DNA of 64,000 nucleotides from Xestospongia bergquistia (GCA_963965975.1 OZ014425.1:1811501-1875500); one strand, 5' to 3'; positions 12,501 to 24,495 are shown, counted from the stretch's first letter. Made by a program: numbers and translations. The notes: generated by a model not told the origin, from the sequence alone.

Positions 12501-15500
12501 TCCTCACACAGTGACATTGTTCCTTCTCCAGTCACTCCAATCTCTTCAAAGGTCACACTAAAGTAAAGATTTAAGTAAGTACCCAACTCTTTTTGGCTGT
12601 AGTTGAATGCGGCCTTTTCTACAGTAAATGAGCCAAGGGACAGGTGTGATACTTCACCACAGATTTCTATAGTTGTCTCTTTTTCACCACTACTCACCCA
12701 CATACAAACATCAATGGTATCACTAGACTGACTAATGTCAGACAGTCGTTTCAGGAGGCCACTTTCAGTCTTCAACAGGACTTTACCAATGAATAGGAGG
12801 CCAGAACATTCTTTTGAAACATCAGTTGTCATATTTTCCGGTACTTTTAGACCTGAGAAGGCCTTCAAAGACACAAGTTGCTTGTCTTTGCTAACAAAGT
12901 GAGACTTGTGTGTTTCTATTGCACTAGAGAAGAGATTGGTCAGTGTTTCCTCGATTTGGCAGAAAGAATTGTTTGGAAGAGAGAATACTAGGAGACGAGC
13001 ATACTTTATATCTAAAACCTTGTCGATTTCTGAGAGATTATCAGAGAGGTGTTCAAATAGAAAACTCTCCTCAAGTTGAACTGAAAGTGCATATCCTCCC
13101 TTGCTTTTGTCTCCTCTCTCATAGAAGAGACTTCCTGATCCTAGATTGGAGGTTTTGCCTTCCACCAACAAACATTCTTTTGTAATGTTAAATGCCATTG
13201 ATACTTCCAAGGCTGTCCCAAAGGACATGCTGTGTTCAGGAGTGGGTTTTACCAGCTCCTGATGTGAAATTGTGCCAACAATGCTAGAGAGATTAAGATC
13301 AGTTGAAAGTTTCCCAATGATAATGGAGTCTTGGTCTTTGTCCTCATATAGTGACATTGTTCCTTCTGCAGTCACTCCAATCTCTTCAAATGTCACACTA
13401 AAGTAGAGATTTAAGGAAGTACCTGACTCTTTTTTGCTGTAGTTGAATATAGCCTTTTCCACAGTAAATGAGCCAATGGACAGCTCTGAGACTTCACCAC
13501 AGATTTCCAAAGTTGTCTCTCTTTCATCATTACTCACCCACATACCAACATCAATGGTGTCACTAGACTGACTAACATCAGACAGTCGTTTCAGGAGGCC
13601 ACTTTCAGTCTTCAGCAGGACTTCACCAATGAATAGGAGGCCAGAACATTCTTTCGAAACATCAGTTGTCATATGTTTTGGCATTGTAAGACCTGAGAAG
13701 GCCCTCAAAGACACAACTTGCCTGTCTTTGCTAACAGAATGAGACTTGTGTGTTTCTATTGCACTAGAGAAGAGATTGGTCAGTATTTCCTCGATTTGGT
13801 GGAAGGAAGTGTTTGGAAGAGAGAATACTAGGAGACGAGCATACTTTATATCTAAAAGCTTGTCGATTTCTGAGAGATTATTAGAGAGGTGTTCAAATAG
13901 AAAATTCTCCTCGAGTTGAATTGAAAGTGCATATCCTGCTTTGCTTTTGTCTCCTCTCTCATAGAAGAGATTTCCCAATCCTAGATTGGAGATTTTGCCT
14001 TCCACCAACAAACATTCTTTTGTAATGTTAAATGCCATTGATACTTCCAAGGCTGCCCCAAAGGACATACTGTGTTCAGGAGTGGGTTTTACCAGCTCCT
14101 GATGTGAAATTGTGCCAACAATGCTAGAAAGATTAAGATCAGACGAAAGCTTCCCAATGATAATGGAGTCTTGGTCTTTGTCCTCACACAGTGACATTGT
14201 TCCTTCTGCAGTCACTCCGATCTCTTCAAAGGACACACTAAAGTAGAGATTTAAGGAAGTATCTGACTCTTTTTGGCTGTAGTTGAATGTAGCCTTTTCA
14301 ACAGTAAATGAGCTGAGAGACAGCTCTGAGACTTTGCCACAGATTTCAATAGTTGTCGTTTTTTCACCATTACTCACCCACATACCAACATCAATGGTAT
14401 CGCTAGACTGACTAACATCAGACAGTCGTTTCAGGAGGCCACTTTCAGTCTTCAGCAGGACTTTACCAATAAATAGGAGGCCAGAACATTCTTTTGAAAC
14501 ATCAATTGTCATATATTCTGGTGCCTTTGTACTTGAGAAGGCTTTTAAAGACACAATCTGCTTGTCTTCACTAACAGAGTGAAATTTGTGTGCTTCTAAA
14601 GCACTTGAAAATAGATTAGTAAGCATTTCTTCAATGTGGTCGAATGAGTTGTTTGGAAGAGAGAATGCTAGGAGATGAGCACACTTGATATCTATGAGCT
14701 TGTCAATTCTTGAGAGGTTTTCAGATAAGTGTTGAAACTGAAAAGAATCCTTAAGTTGAACTGAAAGAGCGTATCCTGCCTTGTTTTCACCTTCTACCTG
14801 ATAGAAGAGACTTCCCAATCCTAGATTGGAGATTTCCCCCTCCATCAACAAACATTGTTTTGTGATGTTAAATGCCATTGAGACTTCCAAAGCTTTCCCA
14901 AAGAACATGCTGTGTGAGGATGTGGGTTTTACCAGCTCCTGATGTGAAATGGTGCCAACAATACTAGTTAGATTAAGATCTGATGAAAGCCTCCCAATGA
15001 TAACAGAGTCAACATGTTTGTTTTCAGATAATAACATTGTTCCTAACGCAGTCATTTGATTTTCTGGATATGAAATTTTGCAATGCAAGATAGGAGGTGT
15101 GACTGGGTTTATTTTTATCAATACATCTTCTATTCTTATTTTGCTATTAAAGGTTTTTGTGGTTTGCACTCTAAACTGTACATTACCATCATTAAAAAAT
15201 TTGAGGGACTTATAAGAGATGGGTGTAGTGATACACATTATATCTTTGTTGTTATCTTTGTATTTTATAAGAGAAAACATGGTTTTGATGTTTTCTTTTG
15301 TCATAAGGGACAAACACTCTACTTTCAAATTTAAAGCACTGTTATAAGTTACCTTAATTCTATTTCTTTTCCATTTTTTGATCACTTCATGTGTCTGCTC
15401 CTGGATTTCATCCAGTATAGCTACTTGGAACAATTCTGCAAATTTAATTGGTTGTTCACCACAATTAAAAATGCTATTCAGTGTATTAAGTAATGTCACA

Positions 15501-18500
15501 CTACTACTCATGCAGACAACAGAATGAAGGAAATACTGTTCTTTCTGGAAGTGCATCCTTAATTTTTCTGACAGGCTTTCTTTACCACAAGAGCTGGTTG
15601 AAATGAATATGATATATTGTGAATCTGTAAACAAAATAAATACAAAGATTCTTACATGTTATTTTAGATAAGCTCTTATTATTATAACTACATGTATAGA
15701 AGACACCAATGATAAGCATCAATGATAAATAGTACATACAGTCATACATGTATATTATATGTATTGTCTAATATCTAATATTGCAAAAAGTTAGAAAATG
15801 TCACAAGAAGACAATGTGGTCCTGTTCTAATTTGGTATGAGTTTTCCCAGAAGGAGTGTTTAAATTATCTCCTACACACAGGAAAGATAATTTAGAACAG
15901 ATAGTTCTTTTGCTTAAACTATTTGTTTTATTCATTTGTCCATAGCACAATCAAAAAATACTTAGGATATCATAAATTGTATGATTTTTATAAAACTCTA
16001 GCTTAAATATATTATATGAATGTTAACATGATATGGATGTGCACTTGGTTAGCATATGCTATTTATCCTGTGCTTAATGAAACAATTTTTATAAAAAAGT
16101 ATATATTGTCTTTCTTCAATTAAATGCCAACTTTAATTAACACCTTAAATGCCTGCCTTGATTAAATACTGGGAACAATCACTTTTCTTGAGTAAATAAA
16201 CATCTGACTAAATATTGCTAGAATGGTGGAGTTCCTGTTAAAATGTGTGTGTAATAGGGTAGACTTTAGTGTTATTAAAAGCTTGAAATTCAAGAAAATA
16301 GTTGACCTAGCATATAACCACAACCATGTATTTAAGCTAATCAGACAAGACTTCATTTGAAGTAGCTGGGTCTTGTTGTATCATGCTTTGAAAGTGTATC
16401 AAATATCAATGCATCTATGATTAGTAAGTGCTTTAACTATTATACCCTGAAAAGCTTTAAAATGCTAAAGAAATTTTGAATTTTATTATAAAGTAGCTAA
16501 ATTGTACACGTGATGGAAAAGAACAACAGTTAACATTTTGCTGGTAAAGGGTTAATAAATAAACAGCTACCTTGTTTTAACACTGGTCAAAAATGATTCG
16601 AATTAAATAAATGCTGGTGCAATTAATTGAGGAAATACAGTATTATTGTTGAAGTATAATTATTGTTCCTTGGAGGTAATTATTGTATTGTTGTGTGGAA
16701 CTATTTGAGGGTGACAAAAAAATTAACTCACACACATTAATTGCTGATGCATATAACAATCACAAAATTTAGTTTAATTTATCGCATGTACTATTGTGTT
16801 GAGTGTTATTATTCAGAGCTATAGCATTCTCTATAGTCTCTTTAAACTCTCTAGTTTTTAATATTACATAATTTATGGCATCAAAAATTCTTTGGAATAA
16901 CATGGTTTATGTGCAAGACAGAGAAAAGAAACAACTGTTGTTAGTTTGAGTGAACTGCTTCAAATGTTATTATATCAAGTTTTAAGATTTTCCACAATCA
17001 TTAGTAACTAAGCACATTATAGTTAGATCTACCATTATGACATTTCATGTCAACTTCAATTATTTGCTTTTGACTTAAGCTATCATGATGACAATATATT
17101 GCTTGATAATAGGCATCAAGATATATATTGACTGTATTATTGTTGAACATAATTTACTATAAAACTTGAAAGTATCAAGAATTACCTCCAAGGATAGTAT
17201 CAAGAATTCGAGACCACACTTTCTATGCTGTATCAAGTTGATACAGCATAGAAAGTGTGCATGGTCTCAAAGCAATGCACTTATCACTTCTTTCTTTGTC
17301 TCAATGTAAAAGCTATCTTAAGGTCAATGTCAATTCTAAAGCACATTTAAAATGAGATGTGGTGCCATTAGCATTTGTACTTTAAATATAAAACTAATGC
17401 ACAAGAGGCATGATTGAGAATGAGATGCTACATCAACTACTTGACCATACCTCTTGTCTATTAATTCCACAAACAAAACACACTTGAACTTCACTTCATC
17501 TATTACATATGATCATTACCTTTATCCTGATATTTCATTTCAAGAAGTATAGCATCATTATCAGAAGCATCCATCAAATGAAAAAAAATCTAAAATTATA
17601 ATCAACAATATATATATTAAAGGATGTCTATAGTTACCTCTTCTGGCTGTGGAAATGTATCTTCAGTAAGTAACAACACTATTACTAATATTGGTAAACA
17701 GACCAGGACACCATACCTATACAAATATTATGTATACATACTGATATATATGTTGCTTGACACGACATAACAAATCCCTTAATTTGAAAGAGTCTGACTA
17801 GGCTAATATTACCAATTTCAAAATAAAGCCTGACAAACTAATGCAACACAAACATGGTGAGTTTGAAGTAAGAAATATATACAAAAGTAATATCATGCAA
17901 CCAACTGGCCATGACTATATGTAAAGATATGTTAATTAAACAAAACCTGGATATTTCAAACCAAAATCACAAGTATCAGCATTGATAACTAAAATGCTTT
18001 AATTGAGCCTTATTGAGAGAATGCAGTACTTACTGATACACTTGTCTTAATTTACATTGTATCAATGTACTGATCCTTATACAAGCTCAGAATAAAAATA
18101 GATATTAAACTATTGTGATTTATCAGTCTACTTCCTGATTAATTGTCTCTCTTAAGCTTAAATTGATGGCACATGATACTCCACAGCAATGCACAAGGAC
18201 AACCTACTAATATTTAACTTGTACTAAAAGTTATATATACTCCCTCATTTTTGAGGTTTGGTAATTAAGTTAATTGTTTCAACTCTATCATGTAGTATCA
18301 TGTAACTATCCTCGTACCCAGGCTTTCGCGAATGCCTGGGTACGAGGCTATATGTAAACGTGGGATAGACATCACTATCGCGTTGTTGTAGCTTATGAAT
18401 ACTCGGTGATAGAGTATGAGCACCTTCCAAATTTGGCAGTACAGTTAGTTTAGCTTCTGATTCGCAATTGTGAGCTAAAACACAACCAAGGATAAGCAAA

Positions 18501-18747
18501 GTGTTTGCCATATATACGAATAGAAATCTGCTACAGGTTCACAATCAGCTAATGAGTAAAGGTGATCAGAACACGGACGCTCTGCTTTTAGAGAAGGTTC
18601 TCAGTTTGTCCAGTTACTTCAGCGTAGAAAATACTGCGCTATATATATATGTATAGAATAAGTTACAACTTACCAACTCCAAAATTGGATGTTAAGCAGC
18701 ATGATGACATAGGCCATCATAAATATAAGAGTTGAACCTTTGGCCAT
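3537..18747 (-). CDS. Giant ~4,073-aa repeat protein with 14 C-terminal UBR-box-like zinc fingers
   Basis: Reconstructed exons (minus): 18674-18747, 17638-17716, 17520-17589, 6589-15624, 3537-6499. Phases join exactly and the total is 4,074 codons. Order: two hydrophobic stretches in residues 1-45 (IFMMAYVIMLLNIQFWSW, then VLVCLPILVIVLLL), probably a membrane hairpin or long signal anchor; a unique segment; ~280-aa repeats (about residues 270-1390, then more divergent copies to ~1900); a basic, helix-rich stretch near 2150-2260; fibronectin-III-like segments (about 2350-3050); and from 3090 to the end 14 tandem Cys/His modules of UBR-box type. UBR boxes are known to bind N-terminal degrons, but no E3 domain (RING, HECT) is visible, so ubiquitin-ligase activity should not be assumed. 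Joining the last two large exons is well supported (GTAAGT donor, CTTACATAG acceptor, frame restored). Linking the first three small exons across a 1.9-kb intron rests on phase alone. The biological function is unknown. Confidence 0.7.
3570..6480 (-). repeat. Array of 14 UBR-box-like zinc-finger modules in one exon
   Basis: One intronless exon encodes 14 modules of ~60-75 residues. They alternate between type A (CTYTTTKK...QPFYRCHTC...CCxACVExCHRGHNI...AFCDCG) and type B (CTYDQYG...NQKWYECLSCW...GCCVVCAEECHSGHNLVS...FCDCG). The ligand series C-x-C...CxxC...CxxxCHxxH...CxCG matches the UBR box as I know it from UBR4 and FBXO11. The A/B alternation, with several almost identical B modules, shows growth by duplication of an A+B pair. 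Confidence 0.85.
11660..15060 (-). repeat. Tandem ~840-bp coding repeats (~280 aa)
   Basis: Units start near 15040, 14195, 13355, 12515 and 11675 (minus strand), a period of about 840 bp. Each encodes a GTMSL..D..SIIIGKLS start, SSIVGTISHQELVKPTP, ECLLVEGKISNLG and KRLSDVSQSSDTIDVGMWVS. The unit near 11.9-12.5 kb is more like the unit at 13.55-14.2 kb than its neighbour at 12.7-13.35 kb, which points to duplication or gene conversion of a two-unit block. The reading frame is open throughout. Confidence 0.9.
15625..17519 (-). other. Long intron 3 of the giant gene
   Basis: No convincing exon was found in this 1.9-kb AT-rich stretch; its only notable structure is the hairpin at 17210-17268. 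The intron assignment depends on the flanking phase-1 donor (17520) and acceptor (15624) belonging to one gene. Confidence 0.45.
17210..17268. repeat. Near-perfect 59-bp palindrome (hairpin)
   Basis: Arms 17215-17236 and 17238-17259 are perfect 22-bp inverted complements around a single base. A further GAGACCA / TGGTCTC pair extends the stem after a 2-nt bulge. It lies inside the putative intron of the giant gene. Confidence 0.9.
18245..18511 (-). CDS. Small ORF with possible signal peptide inside intron 1 of the giant gene
   Basis: An ATG-started 88-codon frame begins MANTLLILGCVLAHNCESE, which resembles a short signal peptide, but its second half reads through the foldback repeat at 18310-18347. 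It could be a small gene's first exon, an alternative first exon or chance. No family is recognised and no splice continuation was found. Low confidence. Confidence 0.2.
   Translation of the reverse strand: MANTLLILGCVLAHNCESEAKLTVLPNLEGAHTLSPSIHKLQQRDSDVYPTFTYSLVPRHSRKPGYEDSYMILHDRVETINLITKPQK
18310..18347. repeat. 38-bp foldback repeat
   Basis: CCTCGTACCCAGGC and its exact complement GCCTGGGTACGAGG flank T-TTCGCGAA-T, whose core is itself palindromic, so the whole 38 bp folds with one mismatch pair. It looks like the fused ends of a small foldback/MITE element. Confidence 0.85.
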
Positions 18748-21220
18748 GGTCAGGTTATGTAAACATCACGTTCTATGCTTGAAACTAAATTAAATGTAAA
18801 AACGTTTTCATTGAGCCGTGCATGGAATTATAATAAAATTTAATGACGGCCTTTTACGTAGCAACGACCTCCCACGTACCTCGAGTAATTATTGTCTTGA
18901 AATGTCTCTCAATTTAACTAATTATTATTTTCCATTTATACTTAAAAAGGGAAAAATATACATGTATCTTGTATCTTCTGCATTCATTCAGGTTCACTTA
19001 TAATTATTAATTTAATTATAATATATATACACATATATATGTGTGTGTGTGTATGTATGTATGTATGTATGTACATGTATGTAGTGTTGAAGAATGTCAT
19101 GTTCAATGACAAATTGCCAACTGCAGATTTGTCTTTTCATATGCTAGATGAACAACAATGCACTTACATAAGTAATGGTAAAATATGATTTTGCGAAGTA
19201 CATATGCATTCCATGTTACAATGATATCTATGCTAGAGCTTTCAAAGCATATATTTTGTGAAGTTCATTCACTCTCTTTCAATAGCCCACAAATAATGTA
19301 TGATATAACTGTATTTTATAGTATATTCAGTTGCCAAATATTACTCATTGAAAGACGTTTTTTAATTTCTTCAAGTTATGGTCTCTTAAGTTGTTGATAG
19401 ATTCACAACCTTTGTCTATCTCTCTATCTGAATATCAACTAGCTAGTATTGCTTCTCAGTTGTGTTTATGTTTTCTCTCTAACAATCATAATATTAGCCC
19501 TTCTCTTCGATTATGTAGAAAATGTACACTTACATTATGAATCTAAACAGGATGTTATTTTATTGCTAAACATTTCATATTAGTGAGTGGAGCATTCCCA
19601 GGGAAACTCCCTTGTGTTTCCCCCTAAAGTGATCACTTCATGAAGTGAATGTGATCGACTTACTTGTTGATATAACTACAGCCAATACTCTCTGTCATAA
19701 TACCATATTCAGTCAGTTTATGCTTATGATAAAGAAATAATAGGCAAATTACTTTCTTCAATTTTAATCCTATCTTTACCACAAATTACATTATGTACTT
19801 TGTAATCTCTTAGTAAATAACCATAACAAATACGATTGTAGGAAAAATAATGTTTAATTTCCATTGATGTTACATCATTTTATCATTATTATTACAATCA
19901 TTGGATTAGTGTAAGTTAATAACCAACATAAAACCAATCGTCTGAAAAACAAGTTATTTTCTACATTGATTCTAGTAAAAAGTGGTAAAATACCATCAAA
20001 GACACAACACTACTACATTAACTGGTAATTTTTAACAAGTGGAAATACTACAACTAACATCCATTTTCCAAACATTTTAAAGTGAAAATTTTCCCTGTGC
20101 TTATATATTATGTCAGAATCAAAAACAAGGTGCCTGTGGGGGCTTTTGCTCATATGGTTCATCCTGATACAATATTGTCTAAAATATGGCATATAAAGTT
20201 AGCATAGTTAGGTATAGTTATACTTGAGATCAGTATGTATAAGTACACTTTTTCTGCCACTCATCTTGTATATATAATTTATAATACAGTGTTAGATAAA
20301 CAACTAGCCTTTTACTCTACCATTGGTCTAAGTAGTATAAACATGGTTTGCTGAGTCATCAATATGGTGAGCCAGTAGTACTAGAAAAAGTCCCCTCTTC
20401 TTTTACCACTTACCTACTTGTATTTGTGGTTCTAGGTAAAGCTGTACATTTCAAATTTAAGCCATTAATATCTAGCCTAATTGCGCACATTTTAAAGCAT
20501 CAATAAATTGTGACATGTGATATTATAAAACTCCACAAGTGCACAAAGAAATTCAAGATTTCAAGTCGATATTAGCAACATGAAGGCTACACCATAATAC
20601 TCAGAAACATGTACATTGATCATCCATTAGCAAGTGGCCATTTCTATCATTCACTCTTGAGTTCACTTCTACCTTTGTACACTGCTTACTGTTGTACTCA
20701 TCAATAGCAATGACATGAATGACATAAAAGAAAATTAATTTCTAATTTTGGTCTATTTGAAGTTTATGTCCATAGTAATAAGCAATATAAGGCACTGGAT
20801 TTATATAAATTTTGGCAAAATGTAGTCATTGTATATTTAATTCAAAAAAAAACAATGTAGTTTAATGGGAACTTTATACTATATATACACTAGACCCTAA
20901 ACCTTAAACATCAGAATCTAAATGTACTAATTTCACATTATAGTATTGTGTTTCATTACTGGCACTTCTTATAATAATAGGCTGTATAATAAAAAGTAAT
21001 AACGCACTTACTTTTTTAAGTAACAATGTTTCCACATTAACTGAGTCCTTGATTTGGAAATGGAGTCATTATCTTGTACTCATAGTCCACTGGCTTTGTG
21101 TTTGCAACAGAAATAAATTAATGTTGATAAACTTAATACTGAGTCCTAATGATACATCAATAATATATAAGTCTATTAGTGTATAATATTATATTACAGA
21201 ATTAAATATAGATTTGTCTG
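18748..21220. other. Intergenic region without recognised genes
   Basis: AT-rich DNA with only short chance frames. A TA/TG/TATG microsatellite sits at about 19018-19083. The left end holds the 5' flank of the giant gene and the right end the 3' flank of the sulfotransferase gene. I see no RNA gene or conserved coding exon here. Confidence 0.6.
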
Positions 21221-22384
21221 TTACCACTTAATATCATTCCAGCTCAATAAATTTAATATAGCTTTATTGAAGGGACTATATATATGTTTCAATTTCTTAC
21301 GATCTTCATCTTGCAATCTCTGATGGGGGATGATTGAGGAAGCCCCCTTATTGAAAACAAATGAAGTCACTAATTGTCTTTGATCATCACTTAATGGAGA
21401 AAGTCCTAAAAACTGGTAGACTTGCCTCAAAATGAAACTAGTATTAATATAGAATTCCTCGCTATTCAAAATTAAAATATTCTCAGCTGGATAATTACAG
21501 AGCCAGTTCATTACATGTACATAATACAATCCTTCATAAATCATATTACGAGAGGGGCTGTACATACAACAAAATTTATACCACTGTGCCAGATCCATTC
21601 CAGTCGGTGAGTTCATGTGAATTCCTTTGACCAATAGAGATTTATAAAAAGAGCTTAGCTCCATATTGATGACCGTAGAGAGAGCTGTATTGTTGGTGTA
21701 TTCTTTAGTACCAAGTTTTGTTCTCATAAGAAAGTTTGATTTGTAGCGATCAATAGGATTGCGCAGAAGTAATAATATTTTTGAAAAATTACCACATGAT
21801 TCATATATTCGTTTTGGTGCTTCACAGTTCACAAAATTACCTACGCTTGCATCACCAGTCATGATAGATTGCTTTGGAAATCGTGACTTGTATAATTCCC
21901 AACTCTCCGTTGAATAACGAGCAGAAAAGTGAAATGTTTCTCCAGCTTTAGGTCCATTTTCAAGGCGAATACCCTCAAAGTCTGGATGGTGTGAGAGATA
22001 TTGATATAATGAGGTTGTTCCTGCTTTACGAGCACCAATAATGAACACAGCAGGACAAGAAGTGTGTAAGGGTTTTGTTTTTGATGGCACAACTGATTGA
22101 GATGGGCAGGAAGTAAGATCAAAGGTCAACTCACTACCAATACGGGTGTGGGAATGTTGAGAATGGGTGGGGTCAAGAGTGGATGTTCCAGGTGGTATAA
22201 AGTCTCCAATAATCTCCAGTTTGTTAATCTGCACTCTACTATAGTGAATTTTGTTCACAGTAGGAGTGTTACTACAATGACAATGACAATTCTGTAAAGG
22301 AAAGGCAATCCTATAGATCACACCTAATGCATTCAGACACAAGAGGAAGGTCACTAAGACAAATGCCAAGTCACTGATCTTCAT
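21221..22384 (-). CDS. Golgi-type carbohydrate sulfotransferase (single exon, 387 aa)
   Basis: The first ATG of the frame is at 22384 (MKISDLAF); an upstream in-frame GTG is not a plausible eukaryotic start. Residues ~3-27 form an N-terminal membrane anchor, so a type II Golgi protein is expected, followed by a Cys-rich stem (NCHCHC). The 5'-phosphosulfate-binding loop is at ~117-130 (GARKAGTTSLYQYL, after VFII) and the 3'-phosphate-binding strand/helix at ~202-216 (KILLLLRNPIDRYKSNF), both diagnostic of PAPS-dependent Sulfotransfer_1 enzymes that sulfate glycans. Which sugar is modified cannot be told. The C-terminal half keeps WLCNYPAENILILNSEEFY. The gene has no intron, and its 5' part was copied into the duplicated segment upstream (24569-25000). 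Confidence 0.9.
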   Translation of the reverse strand: MKISDLAFVLVTFLLCLNALGVIYRIAFPLQNCHCHCSNTPTVNKIHYSRVQINKLEIIGDFIPPGTSTLDPTHSQHSHTRIGSELTFDLTSCPSQSVVPSKTKPLHTSCPAVFIIGARKAGTTSLYQYLSHHPDFEGIRLENGPKAGETFHFSARYSTESWELYKSRFPKQSIMTGDASVGNFVNCEAPKRIYESCGNFSKILLLLRNPIDRYKSNFLMRTKLGTKEYTNNTALSTVINMELSSFYKSLLVKGIHMNSPTGMDLAQWYKFCCMYSPSRNMIYEGLYYVHVMNWLCNYPAENILILNSEEFYINTSFILRQVYQFLGLSPLSDDQRQLVTSFVFNKGASSIIPHQRLQDEDRKKLKHIYSPFNKAILNLLSWNDIKW

Positions 22385-22605
22385 ACCTTGTACAACTTTT
22401 TTGTAGCCCACTTTTTAGTGTGTCACATATAGGGGGTGTAACTGAGTCAGTAATTAATTATAAAATTGCCTATTTTATGTGATTAATGGAGGACCACACC
22501 CTTAGATCATTGGCACAAAAGAACAATAAAGGACTGCAATATTGACACATTTAGTAGTATGGAAATATGATGGATGTAGTATTTGTATTACATCCAAAAA
22601 TAATA

Positions 22606-22641
22606 AATATTGTAGTTACATGTACATGTAACTACAATATT
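22606..22641. repeat. Perfect 36-bp palindrome
   Basis: The sequence equals its own reverse complement (AATATTGTAG at each end, TTACATGTACATGTAA at the centre) and is followed at once by a second TTTACATGTACATGTAAA palindrome. The matching place in the other duplicate (about 25195-25222) is shortened to one such motif. Confidence 0.9.
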
Positions 22642-22873
22642 ATTTACATGTACATGTAAATCTATGTATTGCTAATTGTATGACATCCTGATATGCTAAG
22701 AGACTATTGTCTCCATAATTAGTAAGAGTTCATATTGACATGCAAGCAAAAAATGGGTTCTTCAAGTGTTAAATTTATTAACAGTCTAGTATTGTAAAAC
22801 CAAAAATAATATTATAATCTATAGTCATTTGGTTCATAATATTAAATTTACTTTAAGGGAAAGACTAACTGGT

Positions 22874-23967
22874 CTATAAATATATTCGCCTAGTGAGAGG
22901 GGTGTGGGTGGAGACAGGAGATGAACTGGTACTGTGATGAGATGATGAAAGATTAGGAGAAGGAGTTTCAGAAGTGGGAAAGTCCTCTTCAATATCACTG
23001 TCTAACTACTCTTCATAAAAGAAAGCAAATTCATCTTCATGGATATCACGTTCACATTCTGTAACATGATCTTTGCCTGAGAGAAAGTCTAAAAATCTAA
23101 GATCAAGAACAAATCAACTTTTGTTTATATTTACATTCTCACTTTTCTTGATTATATAATTTATCAAGTTTTTTGTCCCAAAATTTGTTACTTTGTTGAC
23201 AGTACATTCTCAACTCTTGTAATGCCTTGTCTGTCTCAACTCGACCTTGTTCCTCATATTCCTCTAGAGTCAAATACTTCGGCCTTTTTTTAAAGAAACG
23301 AAGAAGAGAACACAAACAAAAGAATATCGAAAAAAATCTACACAACAACAAATATCATACAATAGCAACAAACTATATATAACTCACAAAGAAAATAACA
23401 TATTGATCATCCATGATGGCATATTGTACCAAATCACTACCATTGTTACCATGGTAACACCAACACCCCACAACTGGTGAAACGACAAGTATATTAACAC
23501 CAGTCCTATTAACTGAAGAAACCACTGAATTAAATGGAGAGTGTGAACATGTGGTGGACCAATACGATACAAGACTGCAAAACTAATAAGTCCAGCTACA
23601 GTTACATAAACAAGTACATAGGCCCAGTTCTTTTGTAAAAATCCAATCCCTTGAGAGTATATCCAATGAACAACATATCCAGCAAAGGAATACCCCCCAA
23701 CTAATAAACACAGGCCAAGCAGGTTCGTTTTGGGAACAAATTTACTGAATACATACAGGAGAATTAGAAGTGATGCCACAATGCCAATAGCAATACCACC
23801 AGAATAATAAAAGGTCACATTCCTGTGTCAAGAAAATAGGCATAAACAGTAGTAGTATTGGAATGGAATTGTGAGTATGTGTATGTGAATTTACTTTGTG
23901 AGATAAGGTGCAATCTTGAAGATGAGTAGTCCAAAAAGCAATAAAACAGGATAGCCAGTCATTATCT
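22874..23967 (-). pseudogene. Truncated NEMP1 copy (exons 4-7 only, premature stop)
   Basis: Duplicate of the NEMP1 gene at 25442-28524. Homologous exons: 23895-23967, 23388-23822, 23143-23337, 22874-23096, all with preserved splice sites. The membrane domain (FYYSGGIAIGIVASLLILLY) and the LEEYEEQGRVETDKALQEL tail are intact. However, the three 5' exons with the signal peptide and luminal domain are absent because the duplication breakpoint lies in intron 3, and the last exon has TAG near 23010 where the intact copy has TCA. Neighbouring DNA offers no evident substitute first exon. Judged a pseudogene; a transcript from a fortuitous promoter remains possible. Confidence 0.85.
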
Positions 23968-24495
23968 CTGCAATGATATTATAATGTATTGTATTTGAAT
24001 ATGATGGTTGTGTGTAAGTCTCATATCATTTCATCTAATCCTTTTTCGTCTAAAAACATGTATTACTGTCCCATTTTGTCTAATAGGCCTAACATAATTG
24101 AATTCACGCTAGTGAAGGTATATTGTGTAACAAGCTAAAAGTTTTTGAACTTAACTTCATACAAGATGTAGTAGACTTTGGAGTACTTATAGTCAAGAGG
24201 GTCCTCATACTAATAATAATGCTGAAGGATGGCACAGCAAAATAAAGAAGGTCATTCTAATATTTACAAAGCAGTCACATTTTTCAAGTCAACAAAAGCA
24301 GCAGAAGTCAGTTTAATGCAATTACTTGCAGGTGGGCTTCCAGACTGAACTTCTCAGGAGATAGGTTTCATCACAATTTGTATTAATTTTAAACTTCATT
24401 GAAACCTGGATCATTTCAATTTTAGATGAAATGTGACAACAATACATTTTGTTAGACAAAATGGGATTAGATGAAATGGCTAAAAACCTGTATGT

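Noticed and set aside
15640..17500. Further small exons of the giant gene, including the 64-aa frame at 16162-16356
   Set aside because: No frame with both splice signals, matching phase and coding-like composition was found.
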